64,000 bases of DNA from Saprospiraceae bacterium (GCA_016714985.1 JADKBS010000003.1:372001-436000); one strand, 5' to 3'. Shown: positions 19,507 through 29,584, counted from the first letter of the stretch. Program-made: numbers and translations. Notes: generated from the sequence alone by a model not told the origin.

Positions 19507-20130
19507 TCATTTCAACATCAACTCAATCCTGTTGCGGTGGGTCTTCATTTTGCCCATGCCTTCCAGTTTTTTAAGCAAACGGGTCACGACCTCCCTTGAG
19601 GTGTTCAGTTCGTCGGCCAGTTCCTGGTGGGTGGCATAGACGTAGCGTTTTTCCTGAAGGGCCGCCTTTTTTTTCAACAAACGCCAGATTCGTTCGTCCA
19701 TCCGCTGGAAGGCAAGGCTATCCACGGCTTCCAGCAGGTCTTCAAATCGGCGCTGGTAGGCTTGGAACACGAAGGTCTTCCAAGAAGGGAAAATGCTCAT
19801 CCAATAGTCTAATTTTTCAACGGGCACCAGCATCAGTTCGGTAGGGTCTTCCGCTACGGCCCGCACGGCGCTGGGGCGGTTTGCGGAGCAGCAGGTGAGC
19901 GACATGGCGCAGGTTTCGCCCTTGGTGAGAAAGTAAAGGAAGGTCTCCTTCCCTTCTTCATCCTGCCGCATGATGCGCAGGCTGCCCGAAAGGATGATGG
20001 GGATGGAGCGCACGGGCATGCCAGGTCGCATGAGTTCCACACCAGCTTCGAGCTTTTTCAATACGGCTACCTTTTCAATCTCCTCCACCAACTTGGGTTC
20101 GAAATGCAGTGATTGGATGTTTGTTGTCAT
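19507..20130 (-). CDS. Crp/Fnr-family transcriptional regulator with a C..LTCC motif
   Basis: The 207-residue protein has an N-terminal cyclic-nucleotide-binding-type beta-barrel (PIILSGSLRIMRQDEEGKE, residues about 43-61) and a C-terminal winged helix (THQELADELNTSREVVTRLL, about 168-187, as recognition helix region). The sequence GETCAMSLTCCSANRPSAV near residue 71 holds three cysteines where ordinary Crp proteins bind cAMP. These are good candidates for sensing persulfide or redox state. This is inference from the cysteines and from the sulfur genes on both sides. It is on the same strand as all of them. Confidence 0.8.
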   Translation of the reverse strand: MTTNIQSLHFEPKLVEEIEKVAVLKKLEAGVELMRPGMPVRSIPIILSGSLRIMRQDEEGKETFLYFLTKGETCAMSLTCCSANRPSAVRAVAEDPTELMLVPVEKLDYWMSIFPSWKTFVFQAYQRRFEDLLEAVDSLAFQRMDERIWRLLKKKAALQEKRYVYATHQELADELNTSREVVTRLLKKLEGMGKMKTHRNRIELMLK

Positions 20131-20159
20131 TTTAAAATGGTTCGTTTAGCGTCGTATTT

Positions 20160-20228
20160 TACTTTGGAGCGCTAGGTTTTGTCCATTTGCAATTGCTGTT
20201 GGCCAAAAGCAATTGGCCAAAAGTATAA
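20160..20228. repeat. Dispersed 70-85-bp intergenic repeat, copy 1
   Basis: Begins TACTTTGGAGCGC, contains TTTTGTCCA, AATTGCTGTTGGCC and GGCCAAAAG, and ends AGTATAAAAC. A second copy with the same word order lies at 49923-50007. The ends are roughly complementary (TACTTTGG/CCAAAAGTA), so each copy can form a hairpin. Confidence 0.6.
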
Positions 20229-20233
20229 AACAA

Positions 20234-20773
20234 TTAGCCCGGCAGCCTGTCCCTCAGCTTGCCATAGACCCAAGTACCGGCAATGGCACTCAAAATCGTG
20301 ATGGCAACTACCGTGGCACCTGTGCCCAACTGTGCGAAAAGCGGCCCGGGGCAAGCCCCTGTGATGGCCCAGCCAAGGCCGAATATCAGGCCGCCATAAA
20401 TTTGGCCTTTGTTGAATTTTTTATCCTGAAAATCAATGACCTCGCCATGTACGGTCTTGATGTTCACCTTTTTAATCAAAAAAATCGAAATGGCCCCCAC
20501 AACCACGGCAGTACCAATGACACCGTACATGTGGAAGGACTCCAAACGGAACATCTCCTGAATGCGGAACCATGAAATTACCTCGGCCTTTACCAAGATG
20601 ATACCGAACAAGATGCCCGCTACCATGTACTTCAAATTGTACCAAAGCGGAACTTCCTTCTCGCTGGCGTTCACGCAGTGGGTGTCCAGCGTGCGTACCT
20701 CGAAGTCGCTGTTCTTGTATTCGGGCGAGGTCTTGATGCGCTGTTTTTTTTCTTTATTTACTGTTCCTGACAT
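20234..20773 (-). CDS. YeeE/YedE-family half-transporter (DUF6691-like)
   Basis: The 179-residue membrane protein has about four helices and the signature GLIFGLGWAITGACPGPLFAQ (residues about 129-149). YeeE/YedE proteins such as TsuA import thiosulfate or related sulfur compounds, passing them between conserved cysteines. This half carries the GACPGP cysteine. An N-terminal cytosolic stretch of about 45 residues precedes the first helix. It starts 14 nt after the partner half and must be translated with it. Confidence 0.85.
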   Translation of the reverse strand: MSGTVNKEKKQRIKTSPEYKNSDFEVRTLDTHCVNASEKEVPLWYNLKYMVAGILFGIILVKAEVISWFRIQEMFRLESFHMYGVIGTAVVVGAISIFLIKKVNIKTVHGEVIDFQDKKFNKGQIYGGLIFGLGWAITGACPGPLFAQLGTGATVVAITILSAIAGTWVYGKLRDRLPG

Positions 20774-20786
20774 GATGTGTCAATTT

Positions 20787-21350
20787 TTAAAGATTCAATA
20801 AAAATGGGACAATGAGGTTGGCCGAAATAAACCCGCCCACCATGAAGCAGATGGTCGCCACGAGCGAGGGCCATTGCAGGTTGGCCAAACCGCTGATGGC
20901 ATGGCCACTGGTGCAGCCGCCAGCATAGCGGGTACCGAAGCCAACGAGGAAGCCGCCAATAACAAAAAAGAACAAGCCCTTGATGGTCAACAAGTTGTCC
21001 CAGTTGAAAAGCTGAGAGGGCACCAGTTCCGAGTAGTCCGTAATGCCCTTTGCAGCAAGGTCGGCAGCAAGGGTCGGGGCCACCTGCACCTGCGCCGGGT
21101 CGTGCAGGAAATGAGCCGCCACGAAGCCGCCAATGATGATGCCCAGGGCATAGAATAGGTTCCACACCTCCTTCTTCCAATCGTACTTGAAAAACGGTAT
21201 GTTGGCTGGGAAACAGGCGGCACAGATATGCCGCAGGTTGGCCGAAATGCCGAAGCTCTTGTTTCCCAAGATGAGCAACAGCGGCACCGTTAGGCCGATG
21301 AGTAGCCCCGATACCGACCAGTGCCAAGGCTGTTTTATTAGTTCTAACAT
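20787..21350 (-). CDS. YeeE/YedE-family half-transporter
   Basis: The 187-residue membrane protein has four to five helices and the family motif GTRYAGGCTSGHAISGLANL (residues about 142-161) with the conserved cysteine. Two further cysteines occur at ICAACFPA near residue 42. It is the other half of the two-gene sulfur transporter. Word repeats (CAATTCAA) fill the upstream gap to the rhodanese gene. Confidence 0.85.
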   Translation of the reverse strand: MLELIKQPWHWSVSGLLIGLTVPLLLILGNKSFGISANLRHICAACFPANIPFFKYDWKKEVWNLFYALGIIIGGFVAAHFLHDPAQVQVAPTLAADLAAKGITDYSELVPSQLFNWDNLLTIKGLFFFVIGGFLVGFGTRYAGGCTSGHAISGLANLQWPSLVATICFMVGGFISANLIVPFLLNL

Positions 21351-21357
21351 GGCTGGA

Positions 21358-21477
21358 TTGTTGAAATTGTTGAATTGTTGAATTGTTGAATTGGTTGGGG
21401 AGTGGTTTAAGTGATTGAATTAGTTGAATTGGGCCTATGACTTCCCAATTCAACCAATTTTACCCAGTTCAACTAAA
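21358..21477. repeat. TTGAATTGTTGAATTG word-repeat region
   Basis: Tandem words TTGTTGAA/TTGAATTG (21358-21440) are followed by complementary words (CCAATTCAACCAATT, 21445-21475), so the region can fold back. It separates the rhodanese gene from the YeeE/YedE pair and reaches almost to the YeeE start. Confidence 0.65.
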
Positions 21478-21859
21478 CTACTCCTGCCCCGTCCAGGCTT
21501 TATAGCCGCCCTTCAGGGTTGTAAAGGCTTTTGAAGCCCTGCTTCGCCATGTATTCGCAAGCCTCGCTGCTACGACGACCGCTGCGGCAATAAAGCAGGT
21601 AAGTCTTTGATTTGTCCAACTTCGCCACTTCTGCCTCGAAGGTCGCTGCTTCGTAGTCAATTTGGCCAGCCCCTTCAATCATGCCCTCGGCAGTCTCTTC
21701 GGGCGTGCGCATGTCAAGCAGGACGATGCCCGGCTCTGCCATTTTTGACTTGAAGGCTGCAACGTCGAGGTCGGTGAAGCCATCATGTTCTACCGTTTGC
21801 GAGGTACAGGAAGCCGTACCGATAAGGAACATGACTGCGAAGAAAATCACGTTTTTCAT
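21478..21859 (-). CDS. Rhodanese-domain lipoprotein; one frameshift near the end
   Basis: MKNVIFFAVMFLIGTASC is a lipoprotein signal with Cys at 18. A single rhodanese domain follows, with VLLDMRTPEE near residue 46 and the active-site loop LLYCRSGRRS near 88, which holds the persulfide-forming cysteine. The frame breaks near 21525. The other frame gives the family ending LKGGYKAWTGQE with a stop at 21478. Removing one C from a CCC run restores 126 residues. It is probably a periplasmic sulfurtransferase serving the YeeE/YedE importer. Confidence 0.85.
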
Positions 21860-21877
21860 ATTAAGGCAAATTTGTTT

Positions 21878-22492
21878 TCAACGATTGAACTGTATGGCCC
21901 ACATACCCCGCAGTTCGTCGGGTACATAGCCCGTGGCGGCGTCATCTGGGTACAGTTTTTTTATAACTTCATAGTCTGCTGCCGCAATGTCTGTGCCGAC
22001 CGTGCCGTGGCATTTCGTACAGAGCGGCTGCAATTTAATGGGGGCAACAAAGACCACGCTGCCATCGTCGAGCTGCCGCACGCGGGGCTTGGGCTCCCGC
22101 ACCAGTGTCTTGGCCTGCTCGAAGGCTGCCAGTGCTTCCACTTCCCAGCCTTGCGCAGCATTTTTGGGGTTGCGCAGCTTGGCGCTCGTGCGGCGGATGG
22201 TGGCGTTGTTGGCCTTCGAGAGGCTGTCAAGCAGGGGGTATGCTGCCAAGTTACAGTACTCCACCGCACCCGCCACGCCGCCCGTTTCCATGGCCGCCGA
22301 AAGTTTGCCACTCATGGCGGCAAACGCCGCAGCGGTGATGGCCTTGCCTTTATCGAGGTAAACCTGCTCCTCTTCCGGCGTCAATTCCTTGGCAGCAGCC
22401 TGCGTTGGCGTCGGTGCTGGATTGGTGCATTGCGACAGCAAAACAAGCATAAACATCAAAACCGAAAAAGTGGACAAAATCCTCATATCCAA
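21878..22492 (-). CDS. DUF3365 (Tll0287-like) haem lipoprotein
   Basis: The 204-residue protein has a lipoprotein signal ending LLSQC and a DUF3365 domain with the haem motif CTKCHG (residues about 158-163) and the closing phrase GYVPDELRGMWAIQF. Members of this family bind c-type haem and have PAS-like folds, and are proposed redox sensors or electron carriers. It is 18 nt upstream of the rhodanese gene and 9 nt downstream of the porin gene, so one transcript is likely. Confidence 0.82.
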   Translation of the reverse strand: MDMRILSTFSVLMFMLVLLSQCTNPAPTPTQAAAKELTPEEEQVYLDKGKAITAAAFAAMSGKLSAAMETGGVAGAVEYCNLAAYPLLDSLSKANNATIRRTSAKLRNPKNAAQGWEVEALAAFEQAKTLVREPKPRVRQLDDGSVVFVAPIKLQPLCTKCHGTVGTDIAAADYEVIKKLYPDDAATGYVPDELRGMWAIQFNR

Positions 22493-22501
22493 TGATTTAA
22501 A

Positions 22502-23806
22502 TCAAAAAATAGCATTCAGCCCCAGTCCGAGCCAGTTGCCACGCCGGATGGCACCCACGCCATTTTGACTAAAAAAAGCATTCACCTGCGCACCATCGCC
22601 CGCCGCCCCAGCTTCGCCATTGCGCCAAGTGTAGTGCAGTGCCAGCTTCAGGTTTTTGCCGTCAAGGTACCAATTTACGCCCGCATCGAAAGTGGTTTCT
22701 TCGCCTGCCGACATTTTTAGGGCGGCTGCGTTGGCCTGTTCCTTGGCATCCATCCCACCTTTGAACTGCATGACCATGAATGTTGGCTCCAAGATGAACC
22801 TGCCAGTGGGCACGTTCACGCCAAGACGGAGGTGGCCCGTACCCTCTTTTGCGGTGAAGCTGCCGAGGCTGTCACGGCCTTCCCTTTCCAAGAACATCCA
22901 TTCGCCGTCAAGGTTGAGCGGCCCCCAGTGGAGCAGCAGCCCCGGGCCGTAGGCGGTACTGGACTGGAATTGTTCGGTTTCGCCCTGTTGGGCAATGTTG
23001 AAATCGAGCGAGATGCCTTTCCTTTTATTGAAAAAATTGATGTCGTAGCTGATGGCATATTTTTGAAACTCTGGGTCACCGATGGAGAGAGAGGCCCGCC
23101 CTGCCAGCAGCGGTGCATATTTTTTACCAACCGAACCGCCTGACAATGAGGCATTTACGGGATTGAAAACGCCGAGGTTGTAATTGAGCGACAGCTTGTT
23201 TTTCGTCAGAATGCCGCCGAGGTTCAGCCCCGCCGCACGGCCCAGCCCCGTGCCTACGAGGTGGTTGCGCAGGTAGTTCTGCGACATGGATTTTTCAAAA
23301 CTGTTGGTAGCCCAAGCCCCCGTGATGCTTTCCCGTTGCACCTGTGGCCGGAACCAGCCGCCCACGAGGTTCAGCGCCTCCGTCTTGCCGATCCGCCATT
23401 GCACGAAGGCGTCAAGGATACCCACGGCAGGGTCAGCCTTGTTAAATGCTCCAACGCCACTGGTCAGGATGTCCCGCCCCGTTTGGTCGTACATCAAAGA
23501 CACATTGTAACGCAGTCCAGTGTAAGGCTCACCGCTGAAGGCCACCCTCGCCCGCCGCAGCGAGACGTTGAAGCGGTCGTCCACGGCCTCGTATTTTTTG
23601 GAAGTGGTGTTGTAAATTTCCATTCCCGTTGAGTGGATGGCCCAAAGCTGCACGAATGCCTTCACATCGGGCAGGTATTTGCTGTTCTTGGGCAGCCAGC
23701 GTTGGACGGGAGCAGCTTGAGTTGCATCGGCTTGTGCCAATGCAGCGTTGGTAGTCATCAGCCAACAGGCGGTGAGCAATCCGATTAAACGTAAAGGCTT
23801 TTTCAT
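22502..23806 (-). CDS. OprO/OprP-like porin
   Basis: The 434-residue protein has a signal peptide (MKKPLRLIGLLTACWLM...ALAQ) and a 16-strand-type beta-barrel pattern ending in LGLGLNAIF with a C-terminal aromatic. Phrases such as SLRRARVAFSGEPYTGLRY and DAFVQWRIGKTEALNLVGGWFRP are typical of the phosphate-selective porin O/P family. The family name does not fix the solute. Its position at the head of the sulfur locus suggests an anion such as thiosulfate or polysulfide. Confidence 0.82.
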   Translation of the reverse strand: MKKPLRLIGLLTACWLMTTNAALAQADATQAAPVQRWLPKNSKYLPDVKAFVQLWAIHSTGMEIYNTTSKKYEAVDDRFNVSLRRARVAFSGEPYTGLRYNVSLMYDQTGRDILTSGVGAFNKADPAVGILDAFVQWRIGKTEALNLVGGWFRPQVQRESITGAWATNSFEKSMSQNYLRNHLVGTGLGRAAGLNLGGILTKNKLSLNYNLGVFNPVNASLSGGSVGKKYAPLLAGRASLSIGDPEFQKYAISYDINFFNKRKGISLDFNIAQQGETEQFQSSTAYGPGLLLHWGPLNLDGEWMFLEREGRDSLGSFTAKEGTGHLRLGVNVPTGRFILEPTFMVMQFKGGMDAKEQANAAALKMSAGEETTFDAGVNWYLDGKNLKLALHYTWRNGEAGAAGDGAQVNAFFSQNGVGAIRRGNWLGLGLNAIF

Positions 23807-23885
23807 TGCGGGTCAAAGGTCGCATGAAGCGGGTAAATCGGAAGTGATGTTTGTCACGGAGTGCTTTTGTAGGAAGAGCTGAGCC

Positions 23886-26800
23886 TTACTCCACCAACAC
23901 AAACCCCGCCCACTGGTACGGGTTGATGAACCACTCCCGCATCTCCTGCTGCGTGGTGCGGAAGGCATCGGGGATGGTCATTTTACCTTCCAGCCAGTGC
24001 TTATAGAAAGTGGTCATGAACACCGAGGTCTCCTGGTCGGGCACCTGCCACAGCGACATGACGAGGTACTTCGCCCCGGCAATCTTGAACGCCCGCTGGA
24101 GGCCGTACACGCCTTCGTTTCCTTGGATGTCACCAAGCCCGGTCTCGCAGGCAGAGAGCACCACGATTTCGGTGTTCGAGAGGTTCATCTGGCTGATTTC
24201 ATAGGCAGTGAGGATGCCATCGTCCATGCTCGGCTTGAGCGGCTTGCCCGTTTGCCAAGCGTGGTTGCCCCCAGCGAGGATAAGGCCAGAGCGAATCATG
24301 GGGTGGTCGGAGATTTTGAAAACAGGCTCGTCACCCCTCATCCCTCGTCCCTCATTCCTGTTCTTAGGGTCAGGGAAGAAGAATCCGTGCGTGGCGAGGT
24401 GGAGGATGCGGGGACTACCGCCTTTGCCAATGGCTTTAAAAGATTCTTCGGTGGCATTTTCACCCGAGTAAACATGTGCTGAAAACTCCGACTTATCGAG
24501 AAGCAAGCGGATGCCTGCCACTTCCTTTTCTGTGCCCGGTAGGTAATTCCAATTTTCTCCTCGCTGAGGAACACTACGGTCGGCGTAGGTGAAAGACAGC
24601 TCGCCGGAACGTGCGGCCAACAGGTCGTGCACGGCAGTATCTTGCAGGAGGGTGGTCGTGTCCAATTCATATCGGATGCCACCGAAAAGAACCGCATCAT
24701 TGGTGAGGTTGATTTTCGTCAAATCCGGCACAACGAGCGAGCGGGTGCTGGCAAGTCGAACCATGCGAAAGCGGTCGGAGAGGGTAACGCTCTCCTTGCC
24801 CTCATCCATGGGAATCGCATCGAAATTGAGGCGATGCAACAGGCCGGAGGGGGAATAATAGATGGTTTTTGTTTTTGAAAGCAAACTGTCGAGGGGCGCC
24901 AAATGAGCTCGTAAAGCCCGGCGGCATTGGTGTTACCGAGTGGCCGGGCGCCCCTGGTGTACACCTGGGCGAGTTGTTCGCTGCGCTGTTCCTTGCTTGC
25001 CGGGTTGAGGGCTGCCGCCAATTGCTTTTCTTCAAAAAGCGGAACGAATAGTGGCTGCTCGTCACCGGGACGCAGTAGCAGTGCAGCGTACATCGTACTG
25101 TCCGTCTCTTTTTTGTCGTAAAAACGGTAATGAACAAATTCCACAGCCACATCTCCGGGTTGAAGGGTAACCTGTACTTCCTGCCAGGTTACCTGACGCA
25201 TGGCCTCACCGTAGCCTGCAACGGTGCGGGCAAGTTCTTTTTCAATTTCGTTAGCTTTTTCTTCGAGTTCAGATATATTTTTCCTCCTTGAGATGGGCTT
25301 GGTGTATTCGGCAGCGAGGTGACGTTGATAAGATTTCAAATGGTTAAATTTTTTTGTAGCGGTAGAGTCGAAAAGAGCTTGATTTTTAATCTGATTTGAA
25401 GATTGTAGCAGGAAACCTTTAAAAAAAAGAATATTGTTAAAACAAGTACGATTTACTTTTTCACCTTCAAATACTTCGGCAAAAGATAATATTTTATTCT
25501 GTTTTTCTAAAAAGGAATTTAAGTACATGTTGATTTCTCGCTCGGATAAATGACGCAAAGATTTGGTAATTAAAGACTGATCCAATTGGGCAAGATTAGA
25601 AAATAATGAATCTACTTTTTCATAGTTTCCCATTTTTATATACAAATCTACTAAATTATATAAGGTCTTTGTATAATTAGGATGTTCTTTTCCAGTAATT
25701 TTTTCTTGTGTAGATATAGCCTCTATGTAAAATGACTCAGATTCGTTATAGAGACCGATTTTCTTTTGAAAATTTCCTAAATCATTGAGACTCCAAACAA
25801 AATCGGAATGATACTTACCAAACACCTTTTCACGGATGGCTTTAGCTTCGAGAAAAAAAGGCTCGGCTTCTTTATAATTGCCCATATCAGCATACAGGTT
25901 GCCGAGGTTGCCGAGTGTCCAGGCATATTCTGGATGTTCTCTGCCAAGTATCTTTTCACGGATGGCTTTAGCTTCGAGGTGAAATGGTTTGGCTTTTTCA
26001 TAGTCACCCATTATGCTATATAAATTTGCAAGATTGCTCAAGCTTCGTGCATAATCGGGATTTTCATTACCAAGCAATTTTTGTGCTATGGCTATTGATT
26101 CGAGGTAAAGTGGCTCGGCCTTTTCGTAATTCCCCATCGTTCTGTAATAAATAGCTATACTATTCAAGCATTGAGAATAGAGAAGATGTTCTTTACCTTG
26201 AGTTTTTTCCAATATTGATTTACTTTCGAAGTAAAGTTGTTCGGCTTTTTCATAATTGGCTGTTTCAAGATATGTAATCGCAAGATTGTTTAGCCCTTTT
26301 GCGTATTCGACATGTTCCGCACCAAATACTTTTTCTATGATGGAGTTAGATTCGAGATGAAGAGATACTGCTTTTTCGTAATTCCCCATGTCTGCATTTA
26401 AATTTGCAAGATTATCCAAAGTATTGGCATAATCAATGTTCTCCTTGCTATTCACTTTTTCTTTAATTTCAATGGATTCGAGGTATAGTGATTCGGCTTT
26501 TTCATAAAGCCCCATAGACCAATATAATAGTGCTAGGTTATTCAGGCTGGCAGCATAATCGGGATGCTTGTTTCCAATAACTTTTTCTCTAATAGCTTTC
26601 GATTCGAGGTAATGCGGTTCAGCTTTTTCATAAATTCCCATAGACCAATACAAATACCCTATATTATGCAGATTATGTGCATAAGCAAGATGTTCCTTTC
26701 CCAGCACGTTCTCCCAAATTGATTTGGATACAAAATACCATTTTTCTGCCTCTTTGTAGTCTCCTTTGATAAAAAATATCCTGCCGCGATTGAAGCAGCA

Positions 26801-27016
26801 GCCACCATACGCCGCCGACTCCCGCCCCAGTTTTTCCAGGGCAAGTTTCTCCGCGGCGGCATTGACTTCGAGTGCTTTGTTGAAATCATTTTTTGCAGTG
26901 AGGGCACGGGAAACCTGGATGAGGCTGTCCACCTGCCGGATGGCGGCGGAGTCAACGGTTTGCGCTGCAGCAAAAAAGGGGAGCAGGGCAAGGGCGAACA
27001 GGGCAGGCATTTTCAT
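23886..27016 (-). CDS. Secreted TPR-CHAT protein; one frameshift
   Basis: A signal peptide (MKMPALFALALLPFFAAAQ) precedes about eleven 42-residue tetratricopeptide repeats of the kinesin-light-chain type (NYEKAEPLYLESIAI, HPDYA.SLNNLA). A C-terminal CHAT domain, a caspase-like cysteine protease fold, has the putative catalytic His in ILHLATHGFF and Cys in VVLSACETGLG. The frame breaks near 24890. Adding one G to TGG restores YELIWAPLDSLL and gives about 1,043 residues. TPR-CHAT proteins are often substrate-recognising proteases, but neither target nor partner is visible here. The TPR part is more AT-rich than its surroundings. Confidence 0.82.
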
Positions 27017-27161
27017 GACATTCAGTTTTAGGTTTAAAATTGTACTGCCAAAGTTAGAAAAATACCGATACGCTGACTATACAAGCGCAAGCATTTTCAT
27101 ACGGCGTCAAAAAAAGCAAACCCGCCTATCTTTGCCCGCATTTCGGCAACCAGTCGCAAAC

Positions 27162-27205
27162 GCAGTCCCCGACTGCCCACTGCCAACTGACGAACTGCAA
27201 ACTCA
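27162..27205. repeat. ACTGCCAACTG word repeat directly before recG
   Basis: GACTGCCCACTGCCAACTG followed by AACTGCAAACT ends 3 nt before the recG start. A nearly identical 40-bp stretch lies at 53640-53679, and reverse-complement or related copies precede the starts of the SSS symporter and the polyprenyl synthase genes. Confidence 0.7.
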
Positions 27206-27207
27206 AA

Positions 27208-29307
27208 ATGCTCGACACCGCCATCGAATACCTCCGGGGCGTCGGTACCGTGAAGGCCGACATGCTCAAAAAAGAACTCGCCATCCACACCTTTGGCGAC
27301 CTGCTCCACGCGTTCCCGTACCGCTATGTGGACAAGACCAAGTTCCACAAAATCAATGAGTTGAGTGAAGAAAGCGGGGAGGTGCAACTCAAGGGCATCC
27401 TCCGCAAATTGGACATGCTCGGCGAGGGCGGCAAGCGGCGGCTCGTCGGGCGGCTGCGGGACGAGACGGGCGTCGTCGAACTCGTCTGGTTCCAGGGCAT
27501 CTACTGGTTGGAGAAGAACCTGAAGGTCGGTTCGCCCTACGTCGCCTTCGGCAAAGTGAACAGCTTCAACGGCTTCATCAACATCACCCACCCTGAACTG
27601 GAGGAGGTGAGCGAGGAGAACAAGGAGGCCGAGCGCACTTTCGCCCCCGTTTATCGCAGCACCGACAAGCTGAACGCCAAGGGCCTCGAAGCCAAGGGCC
27701 GCCGACGGCTCACTGAGGCGCTTTTCGAGAAGCTGACGCCCAACGACCTGCCGGAAAACCTGCCCGATTACCTCCTCCAAAAAATGCACCTGCCCAGCCG
27801 CTACGATGCGCTGCGCTGGATTCATTTCCCCCCCAGCCAAAAAGAACTCGACGCCGCCACCAGCCGCCTGAAATTCGAGGAGCTTTTTTACCTGCAAATG
27901 CGCCTGTTGCAGAGCAAGCACCGACGGAAGACGGCTATCAAGGGCTATGTCTTCGGCAAGGTGGGCGAGCATTTCAACCAATTTTACAAGGAAAAATTGC
28001 CCTTCGAACTCACTGGCGCACAGAAGCGGGTGGTGAAGGAAATCCGGGCCGACCTCGGTGCCGGGGTGCAGATGAACCGCCTCGTGCAGGGCGACGTGGG
28101 CAGCGGAAAGACCGTGGTGGCGCTGCTCTCGATGCTCCTCGCCCTCGACAATGGCTATCAGGCTTGCATGATGGCCCCCACGGAAATCCTTGCGCAGCAG
28201 CACCTCATCGGCATCAGCCAATTGGTGGAGGGGCTGGGCATCCGGGTGGATTACCTGTCCGGGAGCATCAAGGGGAAGAAGCGGGAAAAGATACTCGCCG
28301 ACCTGAAAAACGGCGACCTCCACATTCTCATCGGCACGCACGCCCTCATCGAGGACTGGGTGGAGTTCCAGAACCTCGGCCTCGCCATCACCGACGAGCA
28401 GCACCGCTTCGGGGTGGCGCAGCGGGCTTCCCTTTGGAAAAAAAGCAGGCCGCTGCCCCCCCACGTGCTCGTGATGACGGCCACGCCCATCCCCCGCACC
28501 CTCGCCATGACGCTCTACGGCGACCTCGACGTGTCGGTGATTGACGAACTGCCGCCGGGCCGCAAGCCCATCACCACCACCCACCGCACCGAGAACCACC
28601 GGATGCGGGTCTTCGGCTTTATGAAAGAGGAGATTGCCAAGGGCCGCCAGATTTACGTCGTGTTCCCGCTCATCGAGGAGAGCGAGAAGATGGACCTGAA
28701 AAATTTGATGGAAGGCTACGAGGTGCTGAGCCGGGAATTCCCCATCGAGCAGTACCAAATCAGCATCGTGCATGGCAAGATGAAGCCCGCCGACAAGGAC
28801 TTCGAGATGCAGCGCTTCGTGCGGGGCGAGACGCAAATCATGATTGCGACCACCGTCATCGAAGTGGGGGTGAACGTGCCGAACGCCAGCGTGATGGTCA
28901 TCGAGAACACCGACCGCTTCGGCCTCTCGCAACTGCACCAGCTACGGGGCCGGGTGGGCCGTGGCGCCGACCAGAGCTACTGCATCCTCCTAACCGATTT
29001 CAAGCTGAGCACCGACGCCCGTGAGCGCATCGCCACGATGGTGCGCACGACCGACGGCTTCGAAATCGCCGAGGCCGACCTGCGCCTGCGTGGCCCCGGC
29101 AATATCGAGGGCACCCAGCAGAGCGGCCTGCTCAACCTGCACATCGCCGACCTGGGGCGGGATGGGGAAATCCTGCGGAATGCCCGTGAGATTGCCATGC
29201 GGATTTTGGAGAAGGACCCGGAATTCCAGCATCCGCTGAATGTGATGATGCGGGAGCAGTTGGAGAAGGATACGAAAAGGGGGAGGCATTGGGGGAGGAT
29301 AAGTTGA
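27208..29307 (+). CDS. recG: ATP-dependent DNA helicase RecG
   Basis: RecG remodels stalled forks and branched DNA. The N-terminal wedge (OB-fold) domain contains LRDETGVVELVWFQG (residues about 84-98). Walker A LVQGDVGSGKT is near 292-302, the DEQH box near 395-398, motif III MTATPIPRT near 424, and the helicase-C motif LHQLRGRVGRG near 575. The 699 residues are normal and the frame intact. A TATCTTTG box at 27127-27134 may be its promoter. Its last 66 bp occur again twice downstream. Confidence 0.97.
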   Translation: MLDTAIEYLRGVGTVKADMLKKELAIHTFGDLLHAFPYRYVDKTKFHKINELSEESGEVQLKGILRKLDMLGEGGKRRLVGRLRDETGVVELVWFQGIYWLEKNLKVGSPYVAFGKVNSFNGFINITHPELEEVSEENKEAERTFAPVYRSTDKLNAKGLEAKGRRRLTEALFEKLTPNDLPENLPDYLLQKMHLPSRYDALRWIHFPPSQKELDAATSRLKFEELFYLQMRLLQSKHRRKTAIKGYVFGKVGEHFNQFYKEKLPFELTGAQKRVVKEIRADLGAGVQMNRLVQGDVGSGKTVVALLSMLLALDNGYQACMMAPTEILAQQHLIGISQLVEGLGIRVDYLSGSIKGKKREKILADLKNGDLHILIGTHALIEDWVEFQNLGLAITDEQHRFGVAQRASLWKKSRPLPPHVLVMTATPIPRTLAMTLYGDLDVSVIDELPPGRKPITTTHRTENHRMRVFGFMKEEIAKGRQIYVVFPLIEESEKMDLKNLMEGYEVLSREFPIEQYQISIVHGKMKPADKDFEMQRFVRGETQIMIATTVIEVGVNVPNASVMVIENTDRFGLSQLHQLRGRVGRGADQSYCILLTDFKLSTDARERIATMVRTTDGFEIAEADLRLRGPGNIEGTQQSGLLNLHIADLGRDGEILRNAREIAMRILEKDPEFQHPLNVMMREQLEKDTKRGRHWGRIS
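29241..29307 (+). repeat. recG 3' tail, resident copy (possible attachment site)
   Basis: The last 22 codons of recG, up to and including the TGA, are the reference for two further copies at 29674-29741 and 32714-32777. Repeats that end exactly at a stop codon are typical of integrative elements that use a gene's 3' end as attB. Confidence 0.7.
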
Positions 29308-29584
29308 TTTTTATTGTTCGACTCTTTGCCGACAAGGTAAAGCTTGCAGAGCCTACCTCACTTCTAATTACGTCAAATTCGACGTAATTAAAATGCTCGT
29401 TGTGTACCCTTTCCCAAGCCCCCAAAAAGTCAATATTCCTTTTGTCCCTAAAATAGTTCCTGACCACCTGTCCGGGTTCGCTGCTGTTGAATTTTGCAAT
29501 GTCGGTTACGCAAATGAAGTCGGCACCAGCCTTTTCGGTGAGCCTGATTTCTACCTCCGTTGCCTTTAGTTTGCGCTTGTTCAT
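29308..29584 (-). pseudogene. KilA-N domain protein, truncated at the recG tail
   Basis: From ATG 29584 the minus strand encodes MNKRKLKATEVEIRLTEKAG, then ADFICVTDIAKF and VRNYFRDKRNIDFLGAWE. This is the first half of a KilA-N domain, a DNA-binding domain of phages and mobile elements. After about 90 residues the frame runs into antisense recG sequence without a natural stop, so the gene is cut. KilA-N proteins are usually 200-280 residues. The loss coincides with the recG stop codon. Confidence 0.6.

Noticed and set aside
27097..28938. 613-codon open frame antisense to recG
   Set aside because: Shadow of a GC-rich gene; recG has all helicase motifs on the plus strand.
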